Below the pieces are notes generated by a model. The model was not told the origin of the DNA. It saw only the letters and a list, made by a program, of their open reading frames with translations, and searched no databases. A stretch of DNA of 64,000 nt. It comes from Brevibacterium aurantiacum. GTDB taxonomy: Bacteria; Actinomycetota; Actinomycetes; Actinomycetales; Brevibacteriaceae. The translations under genes and the position numbers were made by a program. How positions within the stretch are numbered: the first letter of the stretch is position 1; each line of letters begins with the position of its first letter. Location: contig NZ_FXZB01000007.1 in the NCBI RefSeq assembly GCF_900169065.1, forward strand, positions 96,910 through 160,909. The letters are read 5' to 3'. Shown here in pieces: positions 45,180 to 54,632 of this stretch.

Positions 45180-45601
45180 AGGAGCGCTGCGGCCATGATG
45201 CCCGCGATGCCCACATGAGCGGAGGCATTGACCCACACTTCAGGGTGAAACGCATCGGGTTTGATCATGTCGCCGAGCTTGCCGGGGGTGAAGGCGTCGA
45301 TGAGCAGGAAGCTCAGGGCCATGAGGATGATGCCGACGATGCCGAAGACCAGGGTGGAGATGATGCCGAAGACGAAGTCATCCGCGCTGGCACGGATCGC
45401 GGCGATGACGATGATCGCCACACCGAGGAGGTCGGACGCGACGAGGATCACGGCATTCTTCGACTTCTGCTGCCAGAGGATGACGTGCAGCTTTCCCGGG
45501 GTGAGGAGGTCGACGACGAAGTAGCCGATGAGCATGAGCGCGAGGCCGCTCACGGCGTAGGAGAGGACGATCCCGATCTCAAAGAAGAGTTCTGCCAACA
45601 T
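45176..45601 (-). CDS. DUF350 family membrane protein
   Basis: 141 residues, two similar halves, each with two membrane segments and an L(T/I)(P/D)..TPGKL motif (VDLLTPGKLHVILW and IDAFTPGKLGDMI). This internal duplication is the hallmark of DUF350. AAAGG before ATG 45601. Function unknown; coupled to the spermidine-synthase-like gene. Confidence 0.92.
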   Translation of the reverse strand: MLAELFFEIGIVLSYAVSGLALMLIGYFVVDLLTPGKLHVILWQQKSKNAVILVASDLLGVAIIVIAAIRASADDFVFGIISTLVFGIVGIILMALSFLLIDAFTPGKLGDMIKPDAFHPEVWVNASAHVGIAGIMAAALL

Positions 45602-45649
45602 GATTGCCTTTCAGAGTGCTGTCGGTGCTGTCATTTGCCGCGAACGCTG

Positions 45650-45991
45650 TCATTTGCCGGTGCCGGGTCCGCCGCCGCGGAATCCCGAGCCGTCGCCGTA
45701 GTTCGATCCGACGCTGCTGGAGCCGCCGCCGAAGAAGGGCAGGAAGAAGAATCCGCCACCACCGCCACCCGAGCCGTCCGAGTCATCCGTGCAGCCATTC
45801 ATGATGTTGCCGAGGATCAGGACGATGACTACCAGTGCGATGACGGTGCCGCAGCCGGAGCGTTTCTTCGGGCCGCCGGCATTGTTGTTCGAGGGTCCGG
45901 AGCCGCGGTCTCCGCCGCCGGAGCCGCGCCCGTTCTCGGCGTCGAAGTTGAAGGAGCCTCCGCCCATGGAGACATTGGGATCGCGGCTCAT
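45650..45991 (-). CDS. Gly/Asn-rich single-span protein
   Basis: 113 residues: a Gly/Ser/Asn-rich N-terminal part, one membrane segment (GTVIALVVIVLILGNIMNGC) and a Gly-rich tail with a Phe cluster (GGGFFFLPFFGGGSSS). No family recognised. The start overlaps the DUF2617 stop (ATGA) and DUF350 follows, so it is a real member of the operon. The Cys after the membrane span could be a lipidation site only if the span acted as a signal peptide, which its position at about residue 48 makes unlikely. Confidence 0.8.
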   Translation of the reverse strand: MSRDPNVSMGGGSFNFDAENGRGSGGGDRGSGPSNNNAGGPKKRSGCGTVIALVVIVLILGNIMNGCTDDSDGSGGGGGGFFFLPFFGGGSSSVGSNYGDGSGFRGGGPGTGK

Positions 45992-46566
45992 GATCTCCTC
46001 CTCAGTTCGCTGTGGCTGTGCACGATCTGTCGGTGCTGTGGATAGCAGTGCCAGCTCCGCCAGGAGAGTTGCTCGGAACTGCAGTCGGTCAGGGCCAGCG
46101 CCGTCAGCGCACCTGGTTCACCGGGGAAGTCAACGACGAGGTGACGGTCGTGGGCACTCGAACGGGCCACCACCTCGGCGGCGGCATCACTGAAGCTGCC
46201 GGGAACATCTGTGAGCTCGCAGCGGAACTGATGTCGGGTGAATCCCGACCAGGTTCCAGCGGTGGTGCGGGTCGTGTCCCAGCCGGGACGCTCATCCTCG
46301 CCGAGGCAGGCGAAGGTTTCGATGAACGCGTCAGTGTTGTTGTCGCTCAGGATCACTTGGTGGGAGGAGCCGATGACGTGGAGCTCGAGCTGCAAACGAT
46401 CCTGCCCATTCGACGACGGCAGGTCGATGAAGTCGGAGGCCAGAGGGGTGATGCGGCCATGGTCGAGGCTGAAGGTCAGCGCCTGGGCAGACGTATCGGC
46501 GAAGGCCACGTCGACGCTCAGGTGCTGGGCCGGCACCGGGTGTGTCAATGGGGGAGTGAGTGTCAT
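45988..46566 (-). CDS. DUF2617 family protein
   Basis: 192 residues. VPAQHLSVDVAFADTSAQALTFSLD and RLQLELHVIGSSHQVIL open a beta-rich domain; FTRHQFRCELTDVPGSFSDAAAEVVA and LVVDFPGEPGALTALAL follow. Start ATG 46566 overlaps the DUF4178 stop (TGATG) and its stop overlaps the next start, so the operon is tightly packed. Cytoplasmic, function unknown. Confidence 0.87.
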   Translation of the reverse strand: MTLTPPLTHPVPAQHLSVDVAFADTSAQALTFSLDHGRITPLASDFIDLPSSNGQDRLQLELHVIGSSHQVILSDNNTDAFIETFACLGEDERPGWDTTRTTAGTWSGFTRHQFRCELTDVPGSFSDAAAEVVARSSAHDRHLVVDFPGEPGALTALALTDCSSEQLSWRSWHCYPQHRQIVHSHSELRRRS

Positions 46567-47183
46567 CAGCTGCCCGAATAGATGGTGAAGGAACCGACCG
46601 GGATCGATTCGCCGGTGCTCACTTCCCAACGACCGTGGTCGAAGCGTTCGAAGGCGAGCAGCTTGTGGTCATCGGACTCGTAGTCGACGTAGTCGACGCC
46701 GCCCTTCTCATTGAGGCCGGTGGTGCCCTCGGAGCGATAGGAGGCGGTGCCGTGCTCGACGAGTTTGTACTCGGTGCCCTCGATCGTGATGGTCTTGGCC
46801 TTGGGCTCGATGTCGAGCTCGGGGCGATCACTCCACCGGGAGACCTGCAGATCGGGATCATTCTCGACGGTCAGCCACAGGCGGGTAGCGGACTGGTCGG
46901 CCTGGAAGAAGTGCTCGGCCCAGTCGTAGCCGCCCTCTGAGATGCGCAGGGTGCCGCGGACGAAGAACTTCTCATTGCCGAATTCGAGCAGGTCACCGGC
47001 CTTGATCGTCTCCGGATCCCCGCCTGCGTTCTGCTCCGGCGCGAACGGATCCTGTGGTCGGCGGGGTGCGGCCGCATTCTCTTCGAACTTGCGGCGGCTG
47101 GCAGCACGCCTGCGGATGACGATCACCGTGATGAGAACGACGATGATGAACACCAAGACGGTGATGAGGATATTCGATGACAC
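46566..47183 (-). CDS. DUF4178 domain protein with N-terminal membrane anchor
   Basis: 205 residues starting with GTG 47183. One membrane segment (ILITVLVFIIVVLITVIVI) is followed by a basic linker and the DUF4178 domain (IKAGDLLEFGNEKFFVRGTLRISEGGYDWAEHFF, RLWLTVENDPDLQVSRW, GESIPVGSFTIYSGS). First gene of the five-gene operon; the domain often occurs with DUF2617, DUF350 and spermidine-synthase-like genes. Confidence 0.88.
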   Translation of the reverse strand: MSSNILITVLVFIIVVLITVIVIRRRAASRRKFEENAAAPRRPQDPFAPEQNAGGDPETIKAGDLLEFGNEKFFVRGTLRISEGGYDWAEHFFQADQSATRLWLTVENDPDLQVSRWSDRPELDIEPKAKTITIEGTEYKLVEHGTASYRSEGTTGLNEKGGVDYVDYESDDHKLLAFERFDHGRWEVSTGESIPVGSFTIYSGS

Positions 47184-47221
47184 GGGTGCCTGCTTCGATC
47201 AGATAGCCGGAACTTTCACAC

Positions 47222-48271
47222 TCAACTGTAGTCGAAACGTCCCTCGAGCGCGGTCATGGAATCCGCAGGGAAGAAGCCGAGATCCCGGTTGAGCGCGTGC
47301 ATCGGCCCATTGCCCGTGGCTGTGTAGGTCTGGATCCAGTCGGCCTGGGCGACTTCCGGGATCTCGTGGAGCTGGCGCATGTTCGCGACCTTGAGCCCGC
47401 GTCCGATGCCACGACCGCGATACGCTCCCTCGACGAAGGTGTCCTCCTGGACGACGATGTCCGTCTCGTGGCGGGAGACCATGATCTCCGTGTACCCGAC
47501 AGCAACCGGCCCGTCAGCGGCATTGTCGTCGACCTCGGCGGTGTGGTCGTCGACGTGGGCGATCGAGCTGACCAGAATCCAGCCCTGGTCGGCCATCCGC
47601 TCCTCATGGGTGCGGATCGCGTCGGCACCGGCATGCTTGAGCGTGCGCGTGAGGTCACCGACCGGGACGTCCTCGTCCATCTGCTGACGCAGCCGTGCCC
47701 AGTCCTCGACTGCTTCGTCCGGGCAGCCACCGATCCACGAGGTGATGGACACATTCGGATCGGGGTCTATCGCCAGCCGTGACTTCACAGCCGGGTCCCT
47801 GTAGCGGTTGGCATCATCACGCAGGTAGGCCGGCAGGTCCAGCAGCAGCCGCTGTTCCTCATTGCCGATGATCAGTCCCTGTGCCTGTGCGAAGGCCACC
47901 CCCTCCGGGCAGTAGGTTTCGGTCTGGACGAGCTCCGTGCGTCCACGCAGCAGATCCGCGACGGCTCCGGCGATCGACGTGCCGTGTCCCTGTCGTCGGT
48001 GCGCGGGCAGGATCCCGATTTCGACATCGGCAGGGGCGTCAGTGACGATGTTGATCTCGGCGCCGCCGACGGGTACTTCGCCGAGGTGGGCCACGAGTGC
48101 GATGTCGGCCTTGTCGGAGCGCGGCTGTGCGAATTGGGTGAGGGTCGACTCGAGGCTCTGCCACCAGGCGGCGGTGCGGCCGACGGTGTAGGCCTCACAC
48201 ATGAGCGCACGCCATTGCGTGAGCCCGTCGACGTCGTCGGGCTCGATGCGGGTGATCTGGACATCGACCAT
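47222..48271 (-). CDS. Tandem GNAT-fold N-acetyltransferase
   Basis: 349 residues with two GNAT modules. The first (to about 150) has VEIGILPAHRRQGHGTSIAGA, a good acetyl-CoA loop (RxxGxG). The second has DTFVEGAYRGRGIGRGLKVANMRQL near residue 285, also an intact loop. This tandem layout is like MshD and other actinobacterial acetyltransferases, but mshD-specific features cannot be judged by eye. Substrate unknown. It stands between the DUF4178 operon and the DUF1707 pair, all on the minus strand. Confidence 0.88.
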   Translation of the reverse strand: MVDVQITRIEPDDVDGLTQWRALMCEAYTVGRTAAWWQSLESTLTQFAQPRSDKADIALVAHLGEVPVGGAEINIVTDAPADVEIGILPAHRRQGHGTSIAGAVADLLRGRTELVQTETYCPEGVAFAQAQGLIIGNEEQRLLLDLPAYLRDDANRYRDPAVKSRLAIDPDPNVSITSWIGGCPDEAVEDWARLRQQMDEDVPVGDLTRTLKHAGADAIRTHEERMADQGWILVSSIAHVDDHTAEVDDNAADGPVAVGYTEIMVSRHETDIVVQEDTFVEGAYRGRGIGRGLKVANMRQLHEIPEVAQADWIQTYTATGNGPMHALNRDLGFFPADSMTALEGRFDYS

Positions 48272-48302
48272 GACTTGAGTCGACCACGCTTCGACCCGGA
48301 TT

Positions 48303-48491
48303 TCAAGGATTCGAGGCAGGGTCCGATCCGTCCTCAGGTCCCACCTCGGCGTTGGGATCCTCTGTGGGCAGGCGGGAGCCGATGTGTGCGTTGGGACGAT
48401 TCATCACCCGGTAGATGAGGAAGGCACCCACGCTGAAGACCACGATGATGGTCAGGATGAGGAAGATGACGGCGCCGAGACCCGGCTCCAT
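48303..48491 (-). CDS. Small single-span membrane protein
   Basis: 62 residues: one membrane segment (VIFLILTIIVVFSVGAFLIY) then a short acidic tail. ATG 48491 overlaps the stop of the DUF1707 gene (TGATG); a GTG one codon earlier is also possible. The overlap supports it being real. No family recognised. Confidence 0.65.
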   Translation of the reverse strand: MEPGLGAVIFLILTIIVVFSVGAFLIYRVMNRPNAHIGSRLPTEDPNAEVGPEDGSDPASNP

Positions 48492-49159
48492 CACTTGGCC
48501 ATCCGACGACGGTCGAGGAAATTCGCGAAGCGGGCCCGGAAGGAACCCATGCCGATCGAGCCGGTGACTACGATGGTCGGTCTGCGGCCCTCGGGAATTG
48601 CGTTGACCACGGACTTCACCGAGCCCCAGGACTTGGACAGGTCGTCGACGTTGACGGCCCAGTCATCGGGAACGACGACGACGACCGACCCCATTCCGGC
48701 GACGACTTCGACATGGATGACCTCAAGGTCGGTCTCGACCTCGAGGAAGTTCAGTTCGACGTTCGACATCGACGGCTCGCACCTGATGTAGGGCGGGACC
48801 TGCCACCGCCCGCGGCGGAGGTCGCTCTCCCAGCCGGCCTTGATGACCAATGGCTTGCCTGACTCGATGGCCCGGCCAGCGGGAGCCGATCGGCTGACAG
48901 CGGTACCGGGGCGGAATCGATCAGAGGGCAGTTGGATGGTGAGGTCGGAGAGGACTTCGTCGAGGTCGATCGGGAATCGGGCGGCATGGACCTTCTCCAT
49001 ACGTTCGTCGAGTTCCTCCACCGTGATCCGGCCGTCGCCGGCGGCTTCGCGCAGGACTTCGATCGCTTCGTCACGCTCTTTGTGTCCGATGCGGTAGGTC
49101 TTCGCCGGGTCGTTTTCGGCACGATCGTCGTCAGGGGAATGGGAGGAGGAGTTGCTCAT
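48491..49159 (-). CDS. DUF1707 (SHOCT-like) domain protein
   Basis: 222 residues. The DUF1707 module lies at about 22-75 (YRIGHKERDEAIEVLREAAGDGRITVEELDERMEKVHAARF). The rest is a beta-rich domain (VELNFLEVETDLEVIHVEVVAGMGSVVVVVPDDWAVNVDD, GSIGMGSFRARF) like DUF4870/LiaF-type C-terminal repeats. It lacks a membrane segment; the overlapping small gene may supply one. Confidence 0.85.
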   Translation of the reverse strand: MSNSSSHSPDDDRAENDPAKTYRIGHKERDEAIEVLREAAGDGRITVEELDERMEKVHAARFPIDLDEVLSDLTIQLPSDRFRPGTAVSRSAPAGRAIESGKPLVIKAGWESDLRRGRWQVPPYIRCEPSMSNVELNFLEVETDLEVIHVEVVAGMGSVVVVVPDDWAVNVDDLSKSWGSVKSVVNAIPEGRRPTIVVTGSIGMGSFRARFANFLDRRRMAK

Positions 49160-49263
49160 GATCTCTATCGTGCCCGATTCACGCGCTCGTCCACAACGGC
49201 AATGGGCGCAAGCTCACGATGGCGACGAGGAGCGGGTGCGTGTGTCGTGTCAGCCGTTGGCAT

Positions 49264-49269
49264 TAGGCT
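49264..49269 (+). promoter_or_regulatory. Leaderless -10 element for dnaX
   Basis: TAGGCT ends 6 bases before the GTG start of dnaX at 49276. Confidence 0.6.
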
Positions 49270-49275
49270 AAGCAT

Positions 49276-52200
49276 GTGTCCACCGCACTGTACAGAAGAT
49301 ACCGCCCAGAGACCTTCGATGAGGTCATCGGTCAAGAGCATGTGACCGATCCGCTCAAGGCCGCGATCGAACGTGGCCGCATCAACCATGCCTATCTGTT
49401 CTCCGGCCCCCGAGGGTGTGGCAAGACCACCTCGGCACGGATCCTGGCGAGGTGTCTCAACTGTGCCAAGGGGCCGACTCCTGTGCCCTGCGGTGAGTGC
49501 CCGAGCTGTGAGGACCTGGCCAATGGCGGCTCGGGTTCGCTCGATGTCGTGGAGATCGACGCGGCCAGCCACAACGGCGTCGACGATGCCCGCGACCTGC
49601 GTGAGCGCGCGATCTATGCCCCGGCCCGTGATCGGTACAAGGTCTTCATCCTCGATGAGGCCCATATGGTGACCTCGCAGGGCTTCAACGCGCTGCTCAA
49701 GATCGTCGAGGAGCCGCCGCCTCACATCAAGTTCATCTTCGCGACGACCGAGCCTGAGAAGGTCATCGGCACAATCCGCTCGCGGACCCATCACTACCCG
49801 TTCCGCCTGGTCCCGCCCGAAGCTTTGGGTAACTACATGGAAGACCTGTGCAACCGCGAAGGTGTGCAGGTTGCCAAGGGTGTGCTTCCGCTCGTCGTGC
49901 GCGCCGGCGGCGGATCCGTGCGTGACACCCTGTCCGTGCTCGACCAGCTCATCGCCGGTTCGGGTCCCGGTGGCGTCGACTATGCAGGAGCCATCGCGCT
50001 CCTGGGATACACCCCTGACTCCCTGCTCAGCGACATCGTCGACGCCTTCTCCGCCGGCGATGGCGGCGGGGTCTACCGTGCCGTCGAGCGGGTCATCGAG
50101 TCGGGGCAGGACCCGCGTCGCTTCGTTGAGGATCTGCTCGAGCGCATGCGCGATCTCATCGTCATCAATGCTGCCCCCGAGGCGGCTCATGCCTTCTTGC
50201 CGGAAGTCCCTCCGGACCGCCTCGAGCGACTGACTCTGCAGGCCAGAGGCTTCGGACAGGGTGAGCTCTCTCGATCGGCGGACCTGCTCAACCAGGGCCT
50301 GACCGAAATGTCAGGAGCAACCTCGCCGAGGCTGCAGCTCGAGCTGATCTGTGCGCGCATTCTTCTGCCCGGCTCGGGTCGCAGTCGAGACGCCGTGCTC
50401 AGCCGTGTCGAACGGATGGAACGCCGCATCGGCATGTCCGCCTCGGGCACAGCCGCGAACATTCCACCTGCTCAGCCGGAGGCGGTTGCCCCGTCCGGAG
50501 ACGGCGGGCAATCGAGTTCCACACCGCCGGCGCAGGGACAGTCACAAGGCGCTTCGGGACAGTCGCAGCCTTCGCCGGCTCCCGCAGCGCAGTCCTCGAA
50601 TCAGGCACCGCCGCCGAGCCAGGCGCCACGAGATGATTTCGACGAGCTCGCCGAGATGGCCGCGGCCGCCGAGTCCATGCTCAACGAGCCACCAGCCTCG
50701 ACTCCAGCCGATAGTCCACAGGAAGATCGGTCGTCACTTCCCGAAGACTCCGCGCAGGCTGCGGAGGCCGTCGCGGATGATCGGCCATCCGGTCGCGATG
50801 CTCAGCACGGTGATTCACCGTCGAGCTCAGATGCCTCACATGCTCAGCAGCCTGGCGCCATGCCTTCGTCCCAGGAGCAGCCTGACCGGGCTTCGCAGGC
50901 TCAGGCCTCGCAGGGCCAGGTCTCGCAGGCTCAGGCGCCGGCTGACTCAGATGCGGCTGGCCCAGGTCATTATGACCACGCTCCGGCTGACTCAGCCCAG
51001 TCCGGCTCAGCCCAGTCCGACCCAGTTCCCCAGGTCCGTAGCGAGCAGAAGGCCGGTGCGCAGCCTCGGGGCTCAGCCTCGGCGGATAACTCTGCGCCGG
51101 AGGGCGATGCCGTGGCCGGCGCCGGTCACATCGGCGGTGAAATCGAAGCGATTCGACGGGCCTGGCCGAGCATCCTTGCCGCAGTCGAAAAACGCAGTCG
51201 CCTGACCAGAGCGATCATTGCGGCGAATGCGATCCCGCAGTCATATTCCGCTGGAGTCGTCTACCTCGGATTTAACAATGCCGGTTCCGTTCAGGGCTTC
51301 CAGCAGAGAGACCATGCGGCCAAGCTGGCGATGGCGATCAATGACGTCCTCGGCATTCAGGCACGTATCGACATCGGTGATGTCGGTCGTATCGGCGGGA
51401 ACTCGGGCCAGGCAGATGCCGGACGCGGGACAGGCGGCAAGGGAGCCTCGGCGTCGGCGCCGAGCGAGGCTCCAGGAAATCGGGATCCGGCACCCGCCCA
51501 AAGACGACCCAGTCCGCAGGAAGTGGCCGCGGTCGTCGGCACACGCGAGGTCGACAAACCGCAGGTCGATCATGAGAAGTTCTGGGAGACCAGCGGCTCT
51601 CCGCAGGGCCCATGGTCCGATGACGACGAGGAGGGGGAACAGCCGGCGTCACACGAAGCACCTCAGCCACCGACTGATTCTCAATCCGGCTCAGACTCTG
51701 GCCCAGATTCCGATGCCACCTCCGACTCACCATCTGCAGACGCTTCCAACGATGCCGGAGACGGACCAAGCGCCCACTCTGGCCCCACCGACGAACCTGC
51801 TTCGCGGGAAGAGAACGTTCCGACCGACCAGAACACGGCGGACGACGCGCAGGATTCAGGCGGTCAGTCGGCACCTGTCGAGGAGCAGGCACCTGCCGAA
51901 ATGGCGGCGTCGGCAGGTCAGAGCCCCGAACAGCAGGCCTCTGAGCAGTCGACGTTCGAACAGCCTGCCTCGGACGAGTCCCTGGCGGACTCGGACATTG
52001 TCGTACCTGACCTCTCCGATGAGGACTTCTTCAGCGATCCCTCGGACAACACTGCCCCTGAGCAGCCGGAGGTGGATCACCGGGCGGATCTCGCGCCACA
52101 TGCCGCAGCACCGGAGGCGCAGTCGGCACCGGAGGATGCACCGATGGAGTATGTGCAGCCACGGTGGGAGGAGCCGACCTGGCACGACGGACCCGACGAA

Positions 52201-52722
52201 GAGGCCCCGAACCTCGGCGACTCCTCAGACGGAGAGACCCAGCCTGCAGCTGCGGGCGAGGAGTTCACGAGTGCAGGCTCGGGCGCTGTGGAAGTCGGAG
52301 CACTTGTCGTCCCTCCGCCGGAAGACGACGACCTTGATTTCCTCGGTGACTACGCCGATGGTGGTACTGGACTGCCGGAGACTACCTCTCAGCCACCTGC
52401 CCAGTCCTCACGACCACAGGGGCATGGAGCGGCGAAGCCGTTCAAGTCCCGTTTCGCCGCTCTTGCTGAAAAGCATGGTGGCAGCACCCCGCAGCCACCG
52501 GCCCAGAGCGGAGAGAACGGGTACTCGCAGAACGGGAACTCCACGATGCCTGGATCTTCAGCGAATGATGCCCACGCTGATGCTCGGCCTCAGAGCTCCG
52601 GGGCTGATGAGGACGAGTATGATCCGGAGACGGACCTCGACATCTCGGACGCCCCGCAGATCGGGGTGGCCGTGATCGCACGGGTCCTCGGCGGCGAGAT
52701 CATTGATGAAAGAGAAGTATGA
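49276..52722 (+). CDS. dnaX: DNA polymerase III subunit gamma/tau
   Basis: 1148 residues, GTG start with a leaderless -10. Clamp-loader AAA+ core: [18 protein letters not shown], Walker A GPRGCGKT (44-51), zinc Cys 60/63/72/75/78, Walker [10 protein letters not shown], sensor 1 [10 protein letters not shown]. After about residue 390 comes a long Ser/Gln/Ala/Pro-rich disordered region, with one folded island at about 619-715 ([42 protein letters not shown], tau-like). A second disordered acidic region leads to a conserved end ([13 protein letters not shown]). Length is well above the 600-800 residues usual for the family, all of it in linkers. ATGA overlap with recR. Confidence 0.96.
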   Translation: MSTALYRRYRPETFDEVIGQEHVTDPLKAAIERGRINHAYLFSGPRGCGKTTSARILARCLNCAKGPTPVPCGECPSCEDLANGGSGSLDVVEIDAASHNGVDDARDLRERAIYAPARDRYKVFILDEAHMVTSQGFNALLKIVEEPPPHIKFIFATTEPEKVIGTIRSRTHHYPFRLVPPEALGNYMEDLCNREGVQVAKGVLPLVVRAGGGSVRDTLSVLDQLIAGSGPGGVDYAGAIALLGYTPDSLLSDIVDAFSAGDGGGVYRAVERVIESGQDPRRFVEDLLERMRDLIVINAAPEAAHAFLPEVPPDRLERLTLQARGFGQGELSRSADLLNQGLTEMSGATSPRLQLELICARILLPGSGRSRDAVLSRVERMERRIGMSASGTAANIPPAQPEAVAPSGDGGQSSSTPPAQGQSQGASGQSQPSPAPAAQSSNQAPPPSQAPRDDFDELAEMAAAAESMLNEPPASTPADSPQEDRSSLPEDSAQAAEAVADDRPSGRDAQHGDSPSSSDASHAQQPGAMPSSQEQPDRASQAQASQGQVSQAQAPADSDAAGPGHYDHAPADSAQSGSAQSDPVPQVRSEQKAGAQPRGSASADNSAPEGDAVAGAGHIGGEIEAIRRAWPSILAAVEKRSRLTRAIIAANAIPQSYSAGVVYLGFNNAGSVQGFQQRDHAAKLAMAINDVLGIQARIDIGDVGRIGGNSGQADAGRGTGGKGASASAPSEAPGNRDPAPAQRRPSPQEVAAVVGTREVDKPQVDHEKFWETSGSPQGPWSDDDEEGEQPASHEAPQPPTDSQSGSDSGPDSDATSDSPSADASNDAGDGPSAHSGPTDEPASREENVPTDQNTADDAQDSGGQSAPVEEQAPAEMAASAGQSPEQQASEQSTFEQPASDESLADSDIVVPDLSDEDFFSDPSDNTAPEQPEVDHRADLAPHAAAPEAQSAPEDAPMEYVQPRWEEPTWHDGPDEEAPNLGDSSDGETQPAAAGEEFTSAGSGAVEVGALVVPPPEDDDLDFLGDYADGGTGLPETTSQPPAQSSRPQGHGAAKPFKSRFAALAEKHGGSTPQPPAQSGENGYSQNGNSTMPGSSANDAHADARPQSSGADEDEYDPETDLDISDAPQIGVAVIARVLGGEIIDEREV

Positions 52723-53324
52723 GCGCGGTTTACGAAGGTGCCCTGCAGGACCTGGTCGAGGAATTCGGCAAGCTTCCGGGCATCGGCCCGAAGTCCGCGC
52801 AGCGGTTGGCGTTCCATATTCTCCAATCTGAATCCGCCGACGTCAGCTCACTGGCTCAGGCCCTGACAGAGGTGAAGAAGCGTGTGCGCTTCTGCGACAT
52901 CTGCGGCAACGTCTCTGAAGAGGCAGAGTGCACAGTGTGCCAGGACCCGCGTCGCGATCGCTCGATGATCTGCGTCGTCGAGGAACCCAAGGACGTCGTG
53001 GCCATCGAGCGGACTCGCGAGTACCGGGGCCTCTATCACGTGCTCGGCGGTGCGATCGATCCGATGGCCGGAGTCGGGCCGGACAATCTGCGCATCAAGG
53101 AACTGATGCCGCGCCTGCAGAACGGCGAAGTCAAGGAATGCGTCATCGCCACCGACCCCAACCTCGAGGGTGAAGCCACCGCCACCTACCTCGTGCGTCT
53201 GCTCAACTCCCTGGGAGTGACTGTGACGAGGCTGGCTTCGGGACTGCCTGTCGGCGGAGACCTCGAATACGCCGATGAAGTCACCCTTGGTCGGGCCTTT
53301 TCCGGCCGTCGCGAAATGGACTGA
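52719..53324 (+). CDS. recR: Recombination protein RecR
   Basis: 201 residues, full length. HhH region [18 protein letters not shown]4 zinc finger (Cys59, 62, 71, 74), Toprim domain starting [14 protein letters not shown] with [23 protein letters not shown], and a C-terminal Walker-like [16 protein letters not shown]. Loads RecA on gapped DNA with RecO/RecF. Coupled to dnaX, the usual arrangement. Confidence 0.97.
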   Translation: MSAVYEGALQDLVEEFGKLPGIGPKSAQRLAFHILQSESADVSSLAQALTEVKKRVRFCDICGNVSEEAECTVCQDPRRDRSMICVVEEPKDVVAIERTREYRGLYHVLGGAIDPMAGVGPDNLRIKELMPRLQNGEVKECVIATDPNLEGEATATYLVRLLNSLGVTVTRLASGLPVGGDLEYADEVTLGRAFSGRREMD

Positions 53325-53340
53325 TCCACCTCTGCTCAGT

Positions 53341-53360
53341 GTTCGCGGATGTCCGTGAAC
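53341..53360 (+). terminator. Weak hairpin after recR
   Basis: GTTCGCGGA and TCCGTGAAC pair with one mismatch around 2 bases, 16 bases past the recR stop. Confidence 0.45.
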
Positions 53361-53382
53361 TTTCGCTCCGCCCTCTTGACTC

Positions 53383-53435
53383 CATATCGATTATCGTGAA
53401 GTATGTTGATTATCGATATATCGACTAACGATATG
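53383..53435. promoter_or_regulatory. AT-rich operator region with nested repeats
   Basis: CATATCG (53383-53389) pairs with CGATATG (53429-53435); GATTATCG occurs directly at 53389-53396 and 53408-53415; TCGATATATCGA (53413-53424) is a perfect palindrome. A -35-like TTGACT lies at 53376-53381. Probably the control site for the DUF2975/HTH pair. Confidence 0.6.
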
Positions 53436-53515
53436 AAGTGGTGAATCTAGGCGATGAATTCGGGGTCGACGCTTTGACGACCCAGGAGGACTCGCCGAAG
53501 CAGGAAGGCAGGATC

Positions 53516-54202
53516 ATGGCACAGGAGAATGGGCAGAGCGAACTGCCCGAAGAGCCAGACGACGCCGTCATCGGGAAGCCCAAGGGTGGGGTGAAGCGCG
53601 GTGACGGTGCGGCCAAGCGGAAGGCGTTCGGCACGGGGTACGAACTCTGGGTGGGACTGGCACTTGGGTTCTACGTGATCTATGCAGTGACCGAGCTGGT
53701 CACTGACCTCGTGCATGCAAAGATCAGGCTGCCGCTCGAATTCGAGTCCGATGCTGTGGCGACACTTGGCTTCCCAGGGGGAGAAGCGACTCTGAGCGGA
53801 CTGACTCAGATCACGGTGTCCACAACCGACCTGGCCACCGCGACGATGGTCCTGCTCCTCATTGCGAAGATCGCGCTGATCCTCACCTTCATAGTCGCTG
53901 CAGTCGCGATCGTTCCCGTCATCAGGGATATTGCCAAAGGTGACCCGTTCACCAGCCGTTCGATCATGGCGCTCGGAGTGCTCGAGAGCTTCATCGCCGT
54001 GGGATGGCTGGTCTATTTCGCCGCGATGGTGCTGGGCAGCAACATGGTCTCGCGTGATCTCGACATCGCCGATGAGGTAGGTCCGGGCGTGACGACGGTC
54101 CAGGCGTTCGTCTTGCTGGGTGTCGTCGGTGGAATCGAGCTGCTGCGGCGCTGCTTCACTTCGGGGCAGAGGGCTTCGGAAGAACTCGAGGGCCTCGTCT
54201 GA
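53516..54202 (+). CDS. DUF2975-like membrane protein
   Basis: 228 residues; about four membrane segments (ELWVGLALGFYVIYAVTELV, ATMVLLLIAKIALILTFIVAAVAIVPVI, SFIAVGWLVYFAAMVLG, TVQAFVLLGVVGGIELL) and the IAKGDPFTSRS loop typical of DUF2975. The start has AGGCAGG upstream; an in-frame GTG at 53438 would add 26 polar residues. The next gene, overlapping by one base, encodes a Cro-like protein, the usual partner of DUF2975. Confidence 0.83.
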   Translation: MAQENGQSELPEEPDDAVIGKPKGGVKRGDGAAKRKAFGTGYELWVGLALGFYVIYAVTELVTDLVHAKIRLPLEFESDAVATLGFPGGEATLSGLTQITVSTTDLATATMVLLLIAKIALILTFIVAAVAIVPVIRDIAKGDPFTSRSIMALGVLESFIAVGWLVYFAAMVLGSNMVSRDLDIADEVGPGVTTVQAFVLLGVVGGIELLRRCFTSGQRASEELEGLV

Positions 54203-54435
54203 TGGTTGAGGAATTCGAATCACTCCACGTCGTCTGCCATCTGGACTCTCTGCTGACCCAGCGAGGTCTGAGCCTGACTGAACTCTCGAAACTCGTCGAT
54301 GTGTCCCTGGCCAACCTCTCGGTGCTGAAGAACAACCGCGCCAAAGCCATCAGATACTCAACACTCATCGCACTGTGCCAGGTTCTGGACTGCCAGCCCG
54401 GGGACCTGTTCACCGTCAATGTCCGCCCCGACTGA
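54202..54435 (+). CDS. YozG-like Cro/CI helix-turn-helix protein
   Basis: 77 residues, almost entirely one XRE domain: LDSLLTQRGLSLTELSKLVDVSLANLSVLKNNRAKAIRYSTLIALCQVLDCQPGDLF. The N-R-A-K-A-I-R-Y-S-T-L and CQPGDL motifs match small regulators paired with DUF2975 proteins. Probable autoregulator through the repeats at 53383-53435. Confidence 0.9.
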   Translation: MVEEFESLHVVCHLDSLLTQRGLSLTELSKLVDVSLANLSVLKNNRAKAIRYSTLIALCQVLDCQPGDLFTVNVRPD

Positions 54436-54619
54436 GATGAGCACATCGCCCCGACCGAGACGAGCACATCGCGTCGTCTGAGACAAGCAGATCACATCGT
54501 CGCTCGAGTACTCGAGATCGTGAACAGCGCGGGGATCTCGGCGGACTGTCGCCGCGAAAACGGCGTCCCTGAGCAGTGTCTGAATGACGGGCGAAGGTGA
54601 AGTGAAATGGCTGACCTCA
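54436..54619. other. Intergenic segment before the lysC promoter
   Basis: No credible gene. It starts with GAGCACATCGC-type near-repeats (54438 and 54463) and ends at the lysC promoter. Confidence 0.5.
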
Positions 54620-54625
54620 TATAAT
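54620..54625 (+). promoter_or_regulatory. lysC promoter -10 element
   Basis: TATAAT, a perfect -10, predicts transcription from about 54632 and so a leader of about 119 nt. No good -35 at 16-18 bases. Confidence 0.7.
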
Positions 54626-54632
54626 GGTCGAG

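Noticed and set aside
53447..54223. Minus-strand ORF of 258 codons
   Set aside because: Shadow of the DUF2975 gene; no domain pattern and no ribosome site.
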